From Desulfosarcina widdelii (GTDB lineage Bacteria > Desulfobacterota > Desulfobacteria > Desulfobacterales > Desulfosarcinaceae): DNA of 64,000 nt. The notes under the pieces are model-generated. The model did no database searches. It was not told the origin of the DNA and was given only the letters and a program-made list of their open reading frames with translations. A program made the position numbers and the translations under genes. Location: assembly GCF_009688965.1 (NCBI RefSeq), contig NZ_AP021875.1, positions 682,001 through 746,000 of the forward strand, read 5' to 3'. Shown here piece after piece: positions 9,242-16,733 of this stretch. Position 1 is the first letter of the stretch. Each line of letters begins with the position of its first letter.

Positions 9242-9697
9242 TAAGTTCTTTTCTCCTCGTTAGATTTATGGCCATCTCGTGCATTTTACTCATGCAAGTA
9301 GAATCGATATAATTCTGACCGTATTCATAATTGAGCCATCCTCATATAAGGATACTGTTCAATCACCGACAGGCCCCTGGCCCCTTGACAACGGGCAACC
9401 CTGTTCTCACGAATTGCACGGGTTGAACAATCCAGGGTATCTATATATCAGTATATTCGGCACCTTTCAAATGATAGACAGCCGTTAATATAAGCCTTGG
9501 AATTATCCCGGCTATTTCACGATTTCGAGGTATTCATGGGCAAGCACCTCAAACGCGCCCGTAGGCTGACACCTTCTTTGCGTTCACTGAATTCGGTGCC
9601 GGGTATAACGTATCACCTGAGAATCAAGCCGCGCCCAGTTCTTTCTTCTATTCGTCTTTTTTGAAGAAAAAATGTCATGAAATAGTCGGAAAATGTC
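9242..9697. other. Intergenic region between the mttB copy 2 and regulator genes
   Basis: About 455 bases with no convincing gene. Short protein-like stretches exist on the minus strand near 9510-9600 but are broken by stops and have no start site; they may be decay products. The part nearest 9241 should contain the promoter of the GntR gene. No copy of the operator palindrome is present. Confidence 0.35.
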
Positions 9698-11125
9698 CTA
9701 TTTCCATTTTTTTTGCATGTTTTCCAATTCGGTGAGCATGTCACTCGCCAATGGCTCCGGCTCATGCTGCATCAGTTTCAATGTTTTCTCCCTTAGCCTC
9801 TCATCGAATACAACACTCCCTTCGCCAAGCCAGGCATCCCAGGTTTTGCGTTCGAAAAGATCCGAATACCACGCCTTCCGACAGTGCTTGAATGTATGTG
9901 GATTGGTTAAATACTGCGCCCCTGGTCCGGTCTTTCTGATAGTCTCGACGGCAAGATGTTCCTCATCGATGTCAATACCCGTCATGTAGTGATCGATCAT
10001 CTCGATAATTTCGTGTACCAGAACCATATAAGCAGGCGATGCTACCGTACCGTGATCCAGCCACCCGGAATCATGGATCAAGTTTGAGCCGATCAAAAAG
10101 GAACTGAAGCAGGAAATGGCGGCTTCCGCGGCGGCTTGGGCATCCGGAAATTTGGCATCGGCGCAACCGGCCGAACCGAAAAAGGGTAGTTGATAACGCT
10201 GAGCCATCTGAGTCATGGCGGCGGTCATCAGACTCATTTCCGGGGCCGCATATGAATGTATGGTCGTCTTCATATCAATTATTGTGGTAAAAGAACCGTA
10301 CACAAAGGAAGCACCCGGCTTTACCAACTGGGCGATCACTAATCCGGACAGGCTCTCGGCGCTGCCTTGTGCCAATGCCCCGGCATAGGTCATCGGCGCA
10401 GTTCCACCACACATGACTGACGAATAGTATATCAACGGAATGCCCTTCTCGGCGCAAAACATCAGTTTGTCTACACTGGAATCATAATGCACCAGCGGCG
10501 CGATGGGCTGCGTGAATTGAGCGATGAGGGGTGCCTGCTGGAACTTATCCTCGCCCCCGCAGATTAGGAGGGCCATTTCGTATATATCTCGAAGGCTTTC
10601 CTTGTTGTTACAGCAGAAAACGTAGGGTTTCTTGGTATTGGTCAATACCTGCTTGGCAATATAACGATCGGCAACTTTTTCGGAAACGTCGTTAGCGACG
10701 TTAATGGTCATCACCCAGTCATAATAGGGCAGGGCATCCGCCACCCTGGACGTTGTCCGGCAGTCCTCAAGCCGAAAGGGTCTGCGCTCGTTGGTATCGG
10801 GATTCAAGTATTCCATACAATCCAGACTCGGGCCAAAAAAGGTCTTGTCCCCTTCGAGGTTAACGGTGCGTTCCCCCTTACGGTTACCCAAGACCACCCG
10901 CGGTGGCGCCTTTCTAATCGCATCCTCGACCATCCAAGCCGGAATTTTCACCATGTCGCCATCAACTTTAGCCCCGGCGTCGTGCAGCAATGCCTTTGCT
11001 TCGCCATGGGTAATTTTTATGCCAACACTTTCTAAAATTTCCAAAGTTGCGCTGTGAATCGCCTCGAGTTGCTCATCGGTCAGGACTTGCTGCTTAGGTC
11101 TGAATCTAAAATCCGGATATTTCAT
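9698..11125 (-). CDS. MttB-family (non-pyrrolysine) corrinoid-dependent methyltransferase, copy 2
   Basis: About 475 residues, with typical MttB superfamily blocks: LTDEQLEAIHSATLEILESVGIKI (two overlapping motifs), DAQAAAEAAISCFSSFL, GSNLIHDSGWLDHGT and KTGPGAQYLTNPHTFKHCR. The frame is open without TAG, so no pyrrolysine. I choose the ATG at 11125, preceded by GGAG at six bases, over a GTG at 11158 with no ribosome site. It should transfer a methyl group from a quaternary or tertiary amine to a corrinoid protein. It is closer to the common betaine demethylase type than copy 1. Upstream in the same transcription unit lie a broken small gene and operator copy 3. The substrate cannot be determined from sequence. 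Confidence 0.87.
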   Translation of the reverse strand: MKYPDFRFRPKQQVLTDEQLEAIHSATLEILESVGIKITHGEAKALLHDAGAKVDGDMVKIPAWMVEDAIRKAPPRVVLGNRKGERTVNLEGDKTFFGPSLDCMEYLNPDTNERRPFRLEDCRTTSRVADALPYYDWVMTINVANDVSEKVADRYIAKQVLTNTKKPYVFCCNNKESLRDIYEMALLICGGEDKFQQAPLIAQFTQPIAPLVHYDSSVDKLMFCAEKGIPLIYYSSVMCGGTAPMTYAGALAQGSAESLSGLVIAQLVKPGASFVYGSFTTIIDMKTTIHSYAAPEMSLMTAAMTQMAQRYQLPFFGSAGCADAKFPDAQAAAEAAISCFSSFLIGSNLIHDSGWLDHGTVASPAYMVLVHEIIEMIDHYMTGIDIDEEHLAVETIRKTGPGAQYLTNPHTFKHCRKAWYSDLFERKTWDAWLGEGSVVFDERLREKTLKLMQHEPEPLASDMLTELENMQKKWK

Positions 11126-11285
11126 TTCTTTCTCCAATTTTGTTTGCACGTTACGCACACTTGAACAAAAAAATCACTATTGAAACCAGTGCCGACCCCG
11201 GTTGTGTCGCGCGGTTTTTCCCAGGCCGGGAAAAAGATCGGTTCTGCCACTTCTTTACGGCCGACGGCCTGACTTTGCAGATCTG

Positions 11286-11652
11286 CTACCGTCCACGAAG
11301 GAACTTTTCTTCACCGGCCTTCTTGCAGGCAACCGAAGGCTCCTCTTCACTATCTGTTATTTTTAATACTTCGAGGGTTTTTCCGATTACCTTGATAACC
11401 CAGTCCTTGACCTCATCCTCCACCACCGCCAGAGAACTTTCACCAACAAAGTATACCTGCGGGTGACATGAAAGTTGCCTTGGCATCATCCGTGATGTTC
11501 TTGGGGGCTGTTTCTAAATTGTATTATCCGACCACCTCTTCCACTGGCATTGTTAGTTTATTTCGGATTCGGTCGTCCGTTTTTGACAGCCAGTCAATGA
11601 TCACGCACCTATATTTGGATTTGGCACCAGGTGTGCCCCAAACAACCCTCAT
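11286..11652 (-). pseudogene. Broken small gene (~122 codons) at the head of the mttB copy 2 unit
   Basis: On the minus strand from ATG 11652 the reading is strongly protein-like (MRVVWGTPGAKSKYRC, then VIIDWLSKTDDRIRNKL) until an in-frame TAA at 11524-11526. It resumes in the same frame (YNLETAPKNITDDAKATF, MSPAG) and then continues only after a one-base shift as VYFVGESSLAVVEDEV, KDWVIKVIGKTLEVLKI and on to a TAG at 11286-11288. One nonsense codon and one frameshift therefore interrupt what looks like a single ~122-residue protein. The family is not recognised. The start lies 12 bases from operator copy 3 and has no clear ribosome site. Sequencing error could mimic the damage, but two lesions make true decay more likely. 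Confidence 0.6.
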
Positions 11653-11664
11653 TATTTAATGTCA

Positions 11665-11675
11665 TGGTGTCACCA
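11665..11675. promoter_or_regulatory. Putative GntR/FadR-type operator, copy 3
   Basis: TGGTGTCACCA within the palindrome ATGGTGTCACCAT (11664-11676), matching TNGTNNNACNA. On the minus strand a TTGACA box (reverse complement at 11687-11692) precedes it by ten bases, the same arrangement as copy 1, so bound regulator would block a promoter here. It would control the broken small gene and mttB copy 2. Confidence 0.68.
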
Positions 11676-11750
11676 TCCACTTGCTTTGTCAAGTTTTTTC
11701 AAGCCCGATTTTCCAAGTTAATGCTGAAGCGGCGATTCAGGTGGTGCCTG

Positions 11751-12189
11751 TGTGAATCGGCGTGTAATAATGACCCACCTTTAGCCAAAATCGGCTTTAA
11801 AAAAAATTGATCCACCCTGAGTGGGCTCCTAAGATTGCTGTCCAAAACCAGTAAAGGAGGCCAGTCAGGGGATGCATACAGTGGAGGCGATACGGAAAAT
11901 TCTTTTATCAATTCATCGGGACGGCAAATCGATACGCAAGACAGCCAATGATTTAAACCTTTTCAAGGAATACTGGTGGCAAAGACATCTGGTGCGACCA
12001 GACGGCATTTGAATACACGCGCCAAGTGAAACCACGACCACAGTTAGGGAATCACCTCGATTTATTGAACGGGTGGCTGGTGAAGGATAAAAAACTGCCT
12101 AAAAAGCAGCGCCGGACCGACCAGTTGCTCTATGAAGACCTTCAGTTGCGGCTATGATACCGTTCGACGGTACGTGAATCGCTGGCGTT
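11751..12189 (+). mobile_element. Decayed IS21-family insertion sequence end
   Basis: The segment begins with an end region typical of IS21 elements, where short related repeats face inward (TGACCCACC at 11771-11779 and TGATCCACC at 11808-11816), followed by remains of an istA transposase gene. The istB gene and the other end are missing. Only one side of the element survives and it can no longer move by itself. Confidence 0.65.
11872..12189 (+). pseudogene. istA transposase remnant (IS21 family), frameshifted and truncated
   Basis: The reading from ATG 11872 gives an N-terminal helix-turn-helix start (MHTVEAIRKILLSIHRDGKS, then IRKTANDLNL). After a frameshift it continues as DQTAFEYTRQVKPRPQLG and KDKKLPKKQRRTDQLLYE, and after another shift as GYDTVRRYVNRWR. 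These blocks occur in that order in the N-terminal third of IS21-type IstA proteins, where a DNA-binding helix is followed by the conserved LPKKQRRTA region. The catalytic DDE domain is absent. At least two frameshifts and a deletion show that the gene is dead. Confidence 0.72.
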
Positions 12190-12192
12190 AGG

Positions 12193-12654
12193 ATACCAAT
12201 TGTTCATCAAATGCTCTAGCGTAATGCTGGGCCTTTTGGTACCATTGATGGTTAATTAATCGACTATAATTGTGTAGACAGAGGGAAGGGTGGAATAGTT
12301 GAATAGTGAGCAGAGGAATGAAATTTGAGCGGCTGTAAATACGTTCTGGCTATCCCACAAAAACGGTCTCAACCGGAATTTGGGATTACTTGCCATATTC
12401 TAATTCAGTTAAATATCGTGTGTCCACAATATGTTGTAGTTGACTTCAACCCAGTTTTGATGCGATTACATTCACAAATCATGTATGTAGGGAAGGGGAG
12501 CAATTGAATTTGATTTGATGTTTCTTTATTGTTAGATTGATAGGGCCATGGACAACGAGAAAGTACGAAAAAAATGGATTGATAGTCTAAAATAGCATTC
12601 AAGCAGTTTTTATGGTATGATCCCTCATAAACATAAGAAATTATAGGTAAAGTC
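12193..12654. other. Intergenic region, no gene recognised
   Basis: About 460 AT-rich bases between the transposase remnant and the DUF433 gene. No frame with a ribosome site and protein-like composition was found on either strand. The last ~60 bases should hold the promoter of the toxin-antitoxin pair (a TATGGTATGAT-type box lies near 12611-12621), but I cannot define it precisely. Confidence 0.35.
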
Positions 12655-12891
12655 ATGGAAAATTTAAAAAGAATTACTTTTAACCCCGAGGTAATGGGGG
12701 GGAAACCGTGCATTCGGGGGATGAGAGTCACCGTAGGGATGATTGTTGGCCTTGTTGCCTCTGGTCACAATAAACAAGAAATCATTGAGTTGTATCCCTA
12801 CCTTGATGCAGAAGATATAGAAGAGGCTCTGCAATATGCGGCTTGGCGTGTTGAAGAAATAGAAGTTCCTCTTGCTATGGGAACAGCATGA
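12655..12891 (+). CDS. DUF433-family antitoxin
   Basis: 78 residues with the DUF433 pattern: an opening strand RITFNPEVMGGKPCIRGMRVTV, seen here as two adjoining motifs, then a helical region ending ADIEEALQYAA-like (AEDIEEALQYAA). DUF433 proteins are small winged-helix-like antitoxins usually paired with a PIN-like DUF5615 partner. The stop codon overlaps the next start by four bases (ATGA), so the two are translationally coupled. The gene probably represses its own promoter, as most such antitoxins do. It sits in a segment with an IS remnant and another toxin-antitoxin pair. Confidence 0.85.
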   Translation: MENLKRITFNPEVMGGKPCIRGMRVTVGMIVGLVASGHNKQEIIELYPYLDAEDIEEALQYAAWRVEEIEVPLAMGTA

Positions 12892-13259
12892 AAATTGTCA
12901 TTGACATGAATCTTTCTCCCCAATGGGTGCCAATTTTAAAGTCAGCAGGTCACGAACCAATCCATTGGTCGCAAGTTGGAGCCGATAATGCTCCAGATCG
13001 CGAAATCATGAAATGGGCACGCAATAACAACCATGTCGTATTTACACATGATCTTGATTTCGGAACCTTACTCGCTGCAACCAATGCCGATTCCCCCAGT
13101 GTAATTCAGGTTCGGACCCAGGATGTATCGCCGAAAACGCTATCCGCGGTAGTCTTGTCATCTCTAAAGCAATTTGAAGATCGACTAATCAAGGGTGCAT
13201 TGGTAACGGTGAAGCAAAAACAGTCAAGAGCCAGCGTCCTTCCATTAAGAAAGCCATAA
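12888..13259 (+). CDS. DUF5615 PIN-like toxin
   Basis: 123 residues of the PIN-like Mut7-C/DUF5615 type. MKIVIDMNLSPQWVP supplies the first acidic residue of the active site, APDREIMKWARNN the second region and VVFTHDLDFGTLL the THDxDF motif with two further aspartates. PIN-fold proteins are Mg-dependent ribonucleases, so this is the likely toxin of the DUF433 pair. It starts inside the stop codon of the antitoxin gene. The three acidic positions are intact and nothing suggests inactivation. The RNA target cannot be predicted. Confidence 0.84.
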   Translation: MKIVIDMNLSPQWVPILKSAGHEPIHWSQVGADNAPDREIMKWARNNNHVVFTHDLDFGTLLAATNADSPSVIQVRTQDVSPKTLSAVVLSSLKQFEDRLIKGALVTVKQKQSRASVLPLRKP

Positions 13260-13365
13260 GAACAACCTGAAAATGGAACGAGAGCCCATACATCCAGGGG
13301 GAAATATTGGCAGACGAGTTAGCCGGTCAAGGAACTCTTTGTACGGCCACTTCACCTCATGTTTT

Positions 13366-13701
13366 TTATGCCATTTGCGCATCAACAGGGCCTGCTGAAG
13401 GACTCAGGGACACATTAAAATTCAGGTTCTCTTTTCTAAGGCTGTCCTGCAGCGCCATTTTTATCCAGAACATTTCGGGCTCCCCGATGACTTGTGCGAT
13501 TTTAGCCGCCCGCTTTGGCGTGGGAATCCGCCGGCCTTTTTCGATGTCGCAAAGGCTTTGCGCAGAAATCCCGATTCTTTTTGCCATGTCGGACTGGCTG
13601 ATTTCTTCACATAGGCGATAGCTTTCCAGAGCCTCTCCGAATGTCAGGGGGCCATGCTCCTTTTCAAATTCATCCAGCCCGTATTTTTGGTTAGGATTCA
13701 T
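13366..13701 (-). CDS. XRE/HigA-type antitoxin
   Basis: 111 residues with a Cro/CI-type helix-turn-helix at about residues 20-75: LTFGEALESYRLCEEISQ, then SDMAKRIGISAQSLCDIEKG and RRIPTPKRAAKIAQVIG. It is the downstream partner of a RelE/HigB-type toxin gene, overlapping its end by 11 bases, the toxin-first order typical of higBA modules. The antitoxin should neutralise the toxin and bind the shared promoter upstream of 13960. The protein has a longer C-terminal tail than the smallest HigA proteins. The pair lies within three kilobases of the selC tRNA together with a second TA module. Confidence 0.83.
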   Translation of the reverse strand: MNPNQKYGLDEFEKEHGPLTFGEALESYRLCEEISQSDMAKRIGISAQSLCDIEKGRRIPTPKRAAKIAQVIGEPEMFWIKMALQDSLRKENLNFNVSLSPSAGPVDAQMA

Positions 13702-13960
13702 GTTTGTTCACCTCTAACACGGTAACGATATTGATCTCTCCATCAGGCAACTCGACATAAAAGAGCCGATATGCCTTTGACAGACGAACCGCCCTTTGGC
13801 CGGACCGTTCTCCGGAAAGGGGGTCGTCATGGAAGCCTTTTTTTCGAACTTCGACAAGACCGACATCCTCGACAAGCAGAGCCCACCTTTGAAAGTTTTT
13901 GACGATATATTTCGGAACGTTTTTCAGGTCCTTCTGGGCCCGTTTCAAGATGTTGATCAT
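13691..13960 (-). CDS. HigB/RelE-superfamily toxin
   Basis: 89 residues with the RelE/ParE-like fold pattern: an N-terminal helix (LKRAQKDLKNVPKYIVKNFQ, exactly 20 residues), a central GFHDDPLSGERSGQRAVRLS strand region and the closing YRLFYVELPDGEINIVTVLEV beta strands, seen as two parts, ending NKHES. The RxxRLSKAYRLFY stretch is characteristic of HigB/RelE mRNA interferases that bind the ribosome and cut mRNA. It is the first gene of a minus-strand pair with an XRE antitoxin. All expected core elements are present, so the toxin may be functional. Confidence 0.82.
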   Translation of the reverse strand: MINILKRAQKDLKNVPKYIVKNFQRWALLVEDVGLVEVRKKGFHDDPLSGERSGQRAVRLSKAYRLFYVELPDGEINIVTVLEVNKHES

Positions 13961-14069
13961 TTCTTTTATAGATTTTAAAATACGTCAAAATGACGTATTA
14001 ATCAAGTGAAAAACAAAGCTTTGAGGCGGCTTCTTGTTTCGAATTCCCCGGGGCGACAACGCACAAAAA

Positions 14070-14094
14070 AGCCACCGACAAACAAGGGGTGGCT
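14070..14094 (-). terminator. Probable factor-independent terminator (minus strand)
   Basis: AGCCACC (14070-14076) pairs with GGTGGCT (14088-14094) across an 11-base loop. On the minus strand the stem is followed at once by six T residues; on the plus strand the following tract is only loosely T-rich. A minus-strand terminator here would end a transcript coming from 14.1-14.8 kb, where no intact gene is now visible. Confidence 0.5.
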
Positions 14095-14801
14095 ATTATT
14101 TTTCAATGGGAAAAGGTTAGCGATTTAACATAGACAGGAGGTTTGGTAAGGAACCCGTGGAGGCCACACCGGCTGCGGTTTCCTTGGCTGTGCGTTTTTT
14201 ATAATATCGATAGCGAATACAAACTGAAAATTCGCAACTGGGTAGAGCCCTTTGACAGGCCTTCCATGATGATCGAGATCAGATCGAAAAGCCATAACAA
14301 ACTTAATTGGTATGGGCATTGTCTTAACCATCGATTTGTTGTAATACTAAACGGTTCGCGTGACCCGTCTTCGTGGGTCCATTTTTGACTCGAGATGGCA
14401 GGTGTATTTTTTGTGCATTGTAGCCACCGTTGAGCCAGGCCTGCTCCCCGGAAAGATATCTCGGAGAACTGGGACCACCGCCCCTTACTTGGCAAGTGAT
14501 GATGACATTGAGTGAAATATGGGATTCAGATTTTTTTGGATTTAAGCGGGAATAAGGTATATGAGAGCGGATCAATCAATCTACCGGTGCCAATGTGCGA
14601 CCAGGATGTCCGACCAAAAAAGCTTGGAACAAAAAAGCTGACCTGAAGGCCCAAAAATAAAAAAAATTAAGACGGTAATAATGGTTGAAAATCCAAAAAA
14701 AATGATGGCTGCAAATTTAAAATACGAGGAGAGGGTAGGGTGTTTTGGTGATGTTTTGGTGACTAGTTTTGGATGTCAACATATTGAAATAGTTATAAAA
14801 A
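14095..14801. other. Unrecognised, probably decayed DNA beside selC
   Basis: About 700 bases with no convincing gene. Overlapping short minus-strand frames at 14125-14575 look like fragments of one former gene (for example EEISFRGAGL-type and WTHEDGSREPF stretches), but I recognise no family. A direct duplication TGTTTTGGTGA occurs at 14741-14762. A short plus-strand frame starting at 14682 runs into the antisense of the tRNA and is not a gene. No integrase gene was found. Confidence 0.4.
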
Positions 14802-14899
14802 TGGCGGAAGTGCATGGGAATCGAACCCACCCGGGACGGTATTAGCGCCCCACACCGGATTTGAAGTCCGGGAGCCTCACCAGTAAGCTGCGCACTTCC
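14802..14899 (-). tRNA. selC: Selenocysteine tRNA, tRNA-Sec (anticodon TCA)
   Basis: On the minus strand the 98-base sequence starts GGAAGTGCGC, has the anticodon loop CTTCAAA within GGACTTCAAATCC, a long variable arm (GGGGCGCTAATACCGTCCC), the T-arm GGGTTCGATTCC and an encoded 3' CCA. The long acceptor and extra arms, the G1-G2-A-A-G start and the TCA anticodon identify tRNA-Sec. It implies that the organism makes selenoproteins, although none is recognisable in this window. Its 3' end faces the IS and toxin-antitoxin segment, and selC 3' ends are known insertion points for genomic islands. Confidence 0.97.
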
Positions 14900-15013
14900 G
14901 CGTAATTGGCCCTTTTATGAAGGGGTTTGTCCTTTTTGTCAATAGGCGACGGCAGCGTAATGAGAAATAAATTTTTACGAATTCAGAAATTATCGGTAGA
15001 TCGGTAAAAACGA

Positions 15014-16207
15014 ATGCACGCATATTTTGATTGCTTTTCAGGAATCAGTGGAGACATGTTCCTCGGTGCTTTTGTCGATATGGGCGTTCCCATAGACTGG
15101 CTGCAAAAGCGGATTCACGGAATTGGTCTTGAGAAATTCGATATCGTGGCTCGGGATGTCAAGAAAAACGGTATTGGCGCAAAACAGGTAACGGTAATCG
15201 AAAAAGGGCATTCACATCCCAGAAATTACGGGGATATTGTGCGTTTGATTGACGATGGGGCGTTGAGCGACAAAGTGAAAAAGGCCTCAATGGATATTTT
15301 CAGCCGCATCGCCGAAGCCGAAGCGAAGGTCCACCGGTGCGAAATAGAAGACGTCCATTTTCACGAAGTCGGAGCGGTTGACAGCATCGTCGATATTGTC
15401 GGGGCGGCCTTGTGTCTCGACTATTTTAATATTGAGTCCTCGACATCATCGCCGTTGCCCTTAGGAAGCGGGTTCGTTGATTGTGCGCACGGCAAATTGC
15501 CGATTCCGGCACCCGCGACACTGGAAATTCTTAACGGAATACCGGTTTACGGCGGTTCATCCGACGGAGAACAGGTAACCCCCACGGGAGCAGGGATTAT
15601 TGCCTCCATTGCCAGGGAATTCGGGCCGATTCCTCCAATGAAAATTGAACGGATCGGTTATGGCAGCGGTTCCAGGGAAACCTGTGACACGCCTAACCTC
15701 CTCCGGGTTTTTGCCGGAGTTCGAACGGACGCGCAGTCGCAGGTCACCGGAGATGCTGTTTGTGTGGTGGAAACCAATATAGACGACATGAATCCGGAGT
15801 TGTATGGCTATGTTATGGAGAAGCTGTTTCAGGAAGGTGCCCTGGATGTTTGTCTGATCCCCGGGACCATGAAGAAAAATCGTCCGGGGACCAAGATTGA
15901 AGTATTGTGCCCGCCCGAGAAAAAGGACGCGGTCGCGGCATGCCTTTTAGCGGAAACCTCCACGATCGGTGTCCGCTACCAATGGGTGCAGAGGGATATT
16001 TTAAAGCGTTTTAAAGCCACGGTGAAAACGCGCTTCGGAGAAATTCAGGTCAAATGCGTACAGGGTCCTTCCGGACACAGGCGATGCACGCCGGAATTCG
16101 ATTCCTGCAGGAAGGTTGCCCAAGAAAAAAACGTTCCTCTTGCAGAAATTTACGACGTAGTGACAGGTGCCGTGCAGGATGAAAACCTTCTGACGTTTAT
16201 GGATTGA
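15014..16207 (+). CDS. larC: LarC, nickel-pincer cofactor biosynthesis (nickel insertion)
   Basis: 397 residues starting MHAYFDCFSGISGDMFLGA, the signature of LarC/DUF111. Later blocks include HFHEVGAVDSIVDI with two histidines, TPTGAGIIASI, ETNIDDMNPELYGYVMEKLF and RPGTKIEVLCPP. LarC inserts nickel into the pyridinium dithiocarboxylate nucleotide used by lactate racemase (LarA) and related enzymes. In some lactobacilli two larC frames are joined by a programmed frameshift; here one open frame covers the whole protein. No larA, larB or larE is in the window, so the partner enzymes must be encoded elsewhere. It lies divergent to selC and precedes pgpA and lepB. Confidence 0.92.
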   Translation: MHAYFDCFSGISGDMFLGAFVDMGVPIDWLQKRIHGIGLEKFDIVARDVKKNGIGAKQVTVIEKGHSHPRNYGDIVRLIDDGALSDKVKKASMDIFSRIAEAEAKVHRCEIEDVHFHEVGAVDSIVDIVGAALCLDYFNIESSTSSPLPLGSGFVDCAHGKLPIPAPATLEILNGIPVYGGSSDGEQVTPTGAGIIASIAREFGPIPPMKIERIGYGSGSRETCDTPNLLRVFAGVRTDAQSQVTGDAVCVVETNIDDMNPELYGYVMEKLFQEGALDVCLIPGTMKKNRPGTKIEVLCPPEKKDAVAACLLAETSTIGVRYQWVQRDILKRFKATVKTRFGEIQVKCVQGPSGHRRCTPEFDSCRKVAQEKNVPLAEIYDVVTGAVQDENLLTFMD

Positions 16208-16242
16208 AAAATTTTAGATAAACCAACATTTAAAAGATATCC

Positions 16243-16695
16243 ATGTCGGCGATAAACGAAAAAACAATCGTGTTTGCAGCAACGTGGGGTCTAATCGGTT
16301 TTTCGCCTGTGGCGCCGGGAACCATCGGATCGATCGCGGCTTTGCCATTGTGTCTCCTGATATCCGCGTTGGGCATTGCATGGGGTGCGATTTTTCTGTT
16401 GGGGCTGATTTTGTTTTCCGTTTGGATTGCCCACGGTGCCGAAAAAATTGTCGGGCAGCGGGATCCAGGCCTGGTTGTCATCGACGAAGTTTGCGGAATG
16501 GCTGTGACCCTGTTTGCATTTCCATTTATTCCGGTTTTTGTCATCGTGGGATTTGCATTGTTCCGGGTCTTTGATATACTCAAACCTTTTCCGATCCGGT
16601 GGTTCGATAAAAATGTCAAAGGCGGGTTGGGAATTATTCTGGACGATATCATCGCGGGGATTTTTGCCAATCTGGTTTTGCGATGCATATTTTAA
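16243..16695 (+). CDS. pgpA: Phosphatidylglycerophosphatase A
   Basis: 150 residues with several membrane segments and the PgpA motifs GFSPVAPGTIGS near the N-terminus, VVIDEVCGM in the middle and LFRVFDILKPFPIRWFDK followed by GLGIILDDIIAG near the end. The conserved Asp and Glu residues bind Mg. The enzyme removes the phosphate from phosphatidylglycerophosphate to give phosphatidylglycerol at the inner membrane. Length and motif order agree with the family. It lies 35 bases behind larC and 38 bases before lepB, so the three are probably co-transcribed. The ribosome site is weak. Confidence 0.93.
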   Translation: MSAINEKTIVFAATWGLIGFSPVAPGTIGSIAALPLCLLISALGIAWGAIFLLGLILFSVWIAHGAEKIVGQRDPGLVVIDEVCGMAVTLFAFPFIPVFVIVGFALFRVFDILKPFPIRWFDKNVKGGLGIILDDIIAGIFANLVLRCIF

Positions 16696-16733
16696 CGATT
16701 TGACTGGATAAACAAGAAAGGCGTTAGGCCGTT

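Noticed and set aside
1464..11125. Pyrrolysine-containing MttB
   Set aside because: Both MttB homologs are open from start to stop with no in-frame TAG, so they belong to the non-pyrrolysine branch.
14682..14845. Short plus-strand frame beginning ATGGTTGAAAATCC and running into the tRNA
   Set aside because: Its last third is the antisense of tRNA-Sec, a common source of false small genes.
11751..14899. Site-specific integrase associated with selC
   Set aside because: No tyrosine or serine recombinase motif was found on either strand in this segment, and no repeat of the selC 3' end was seen.
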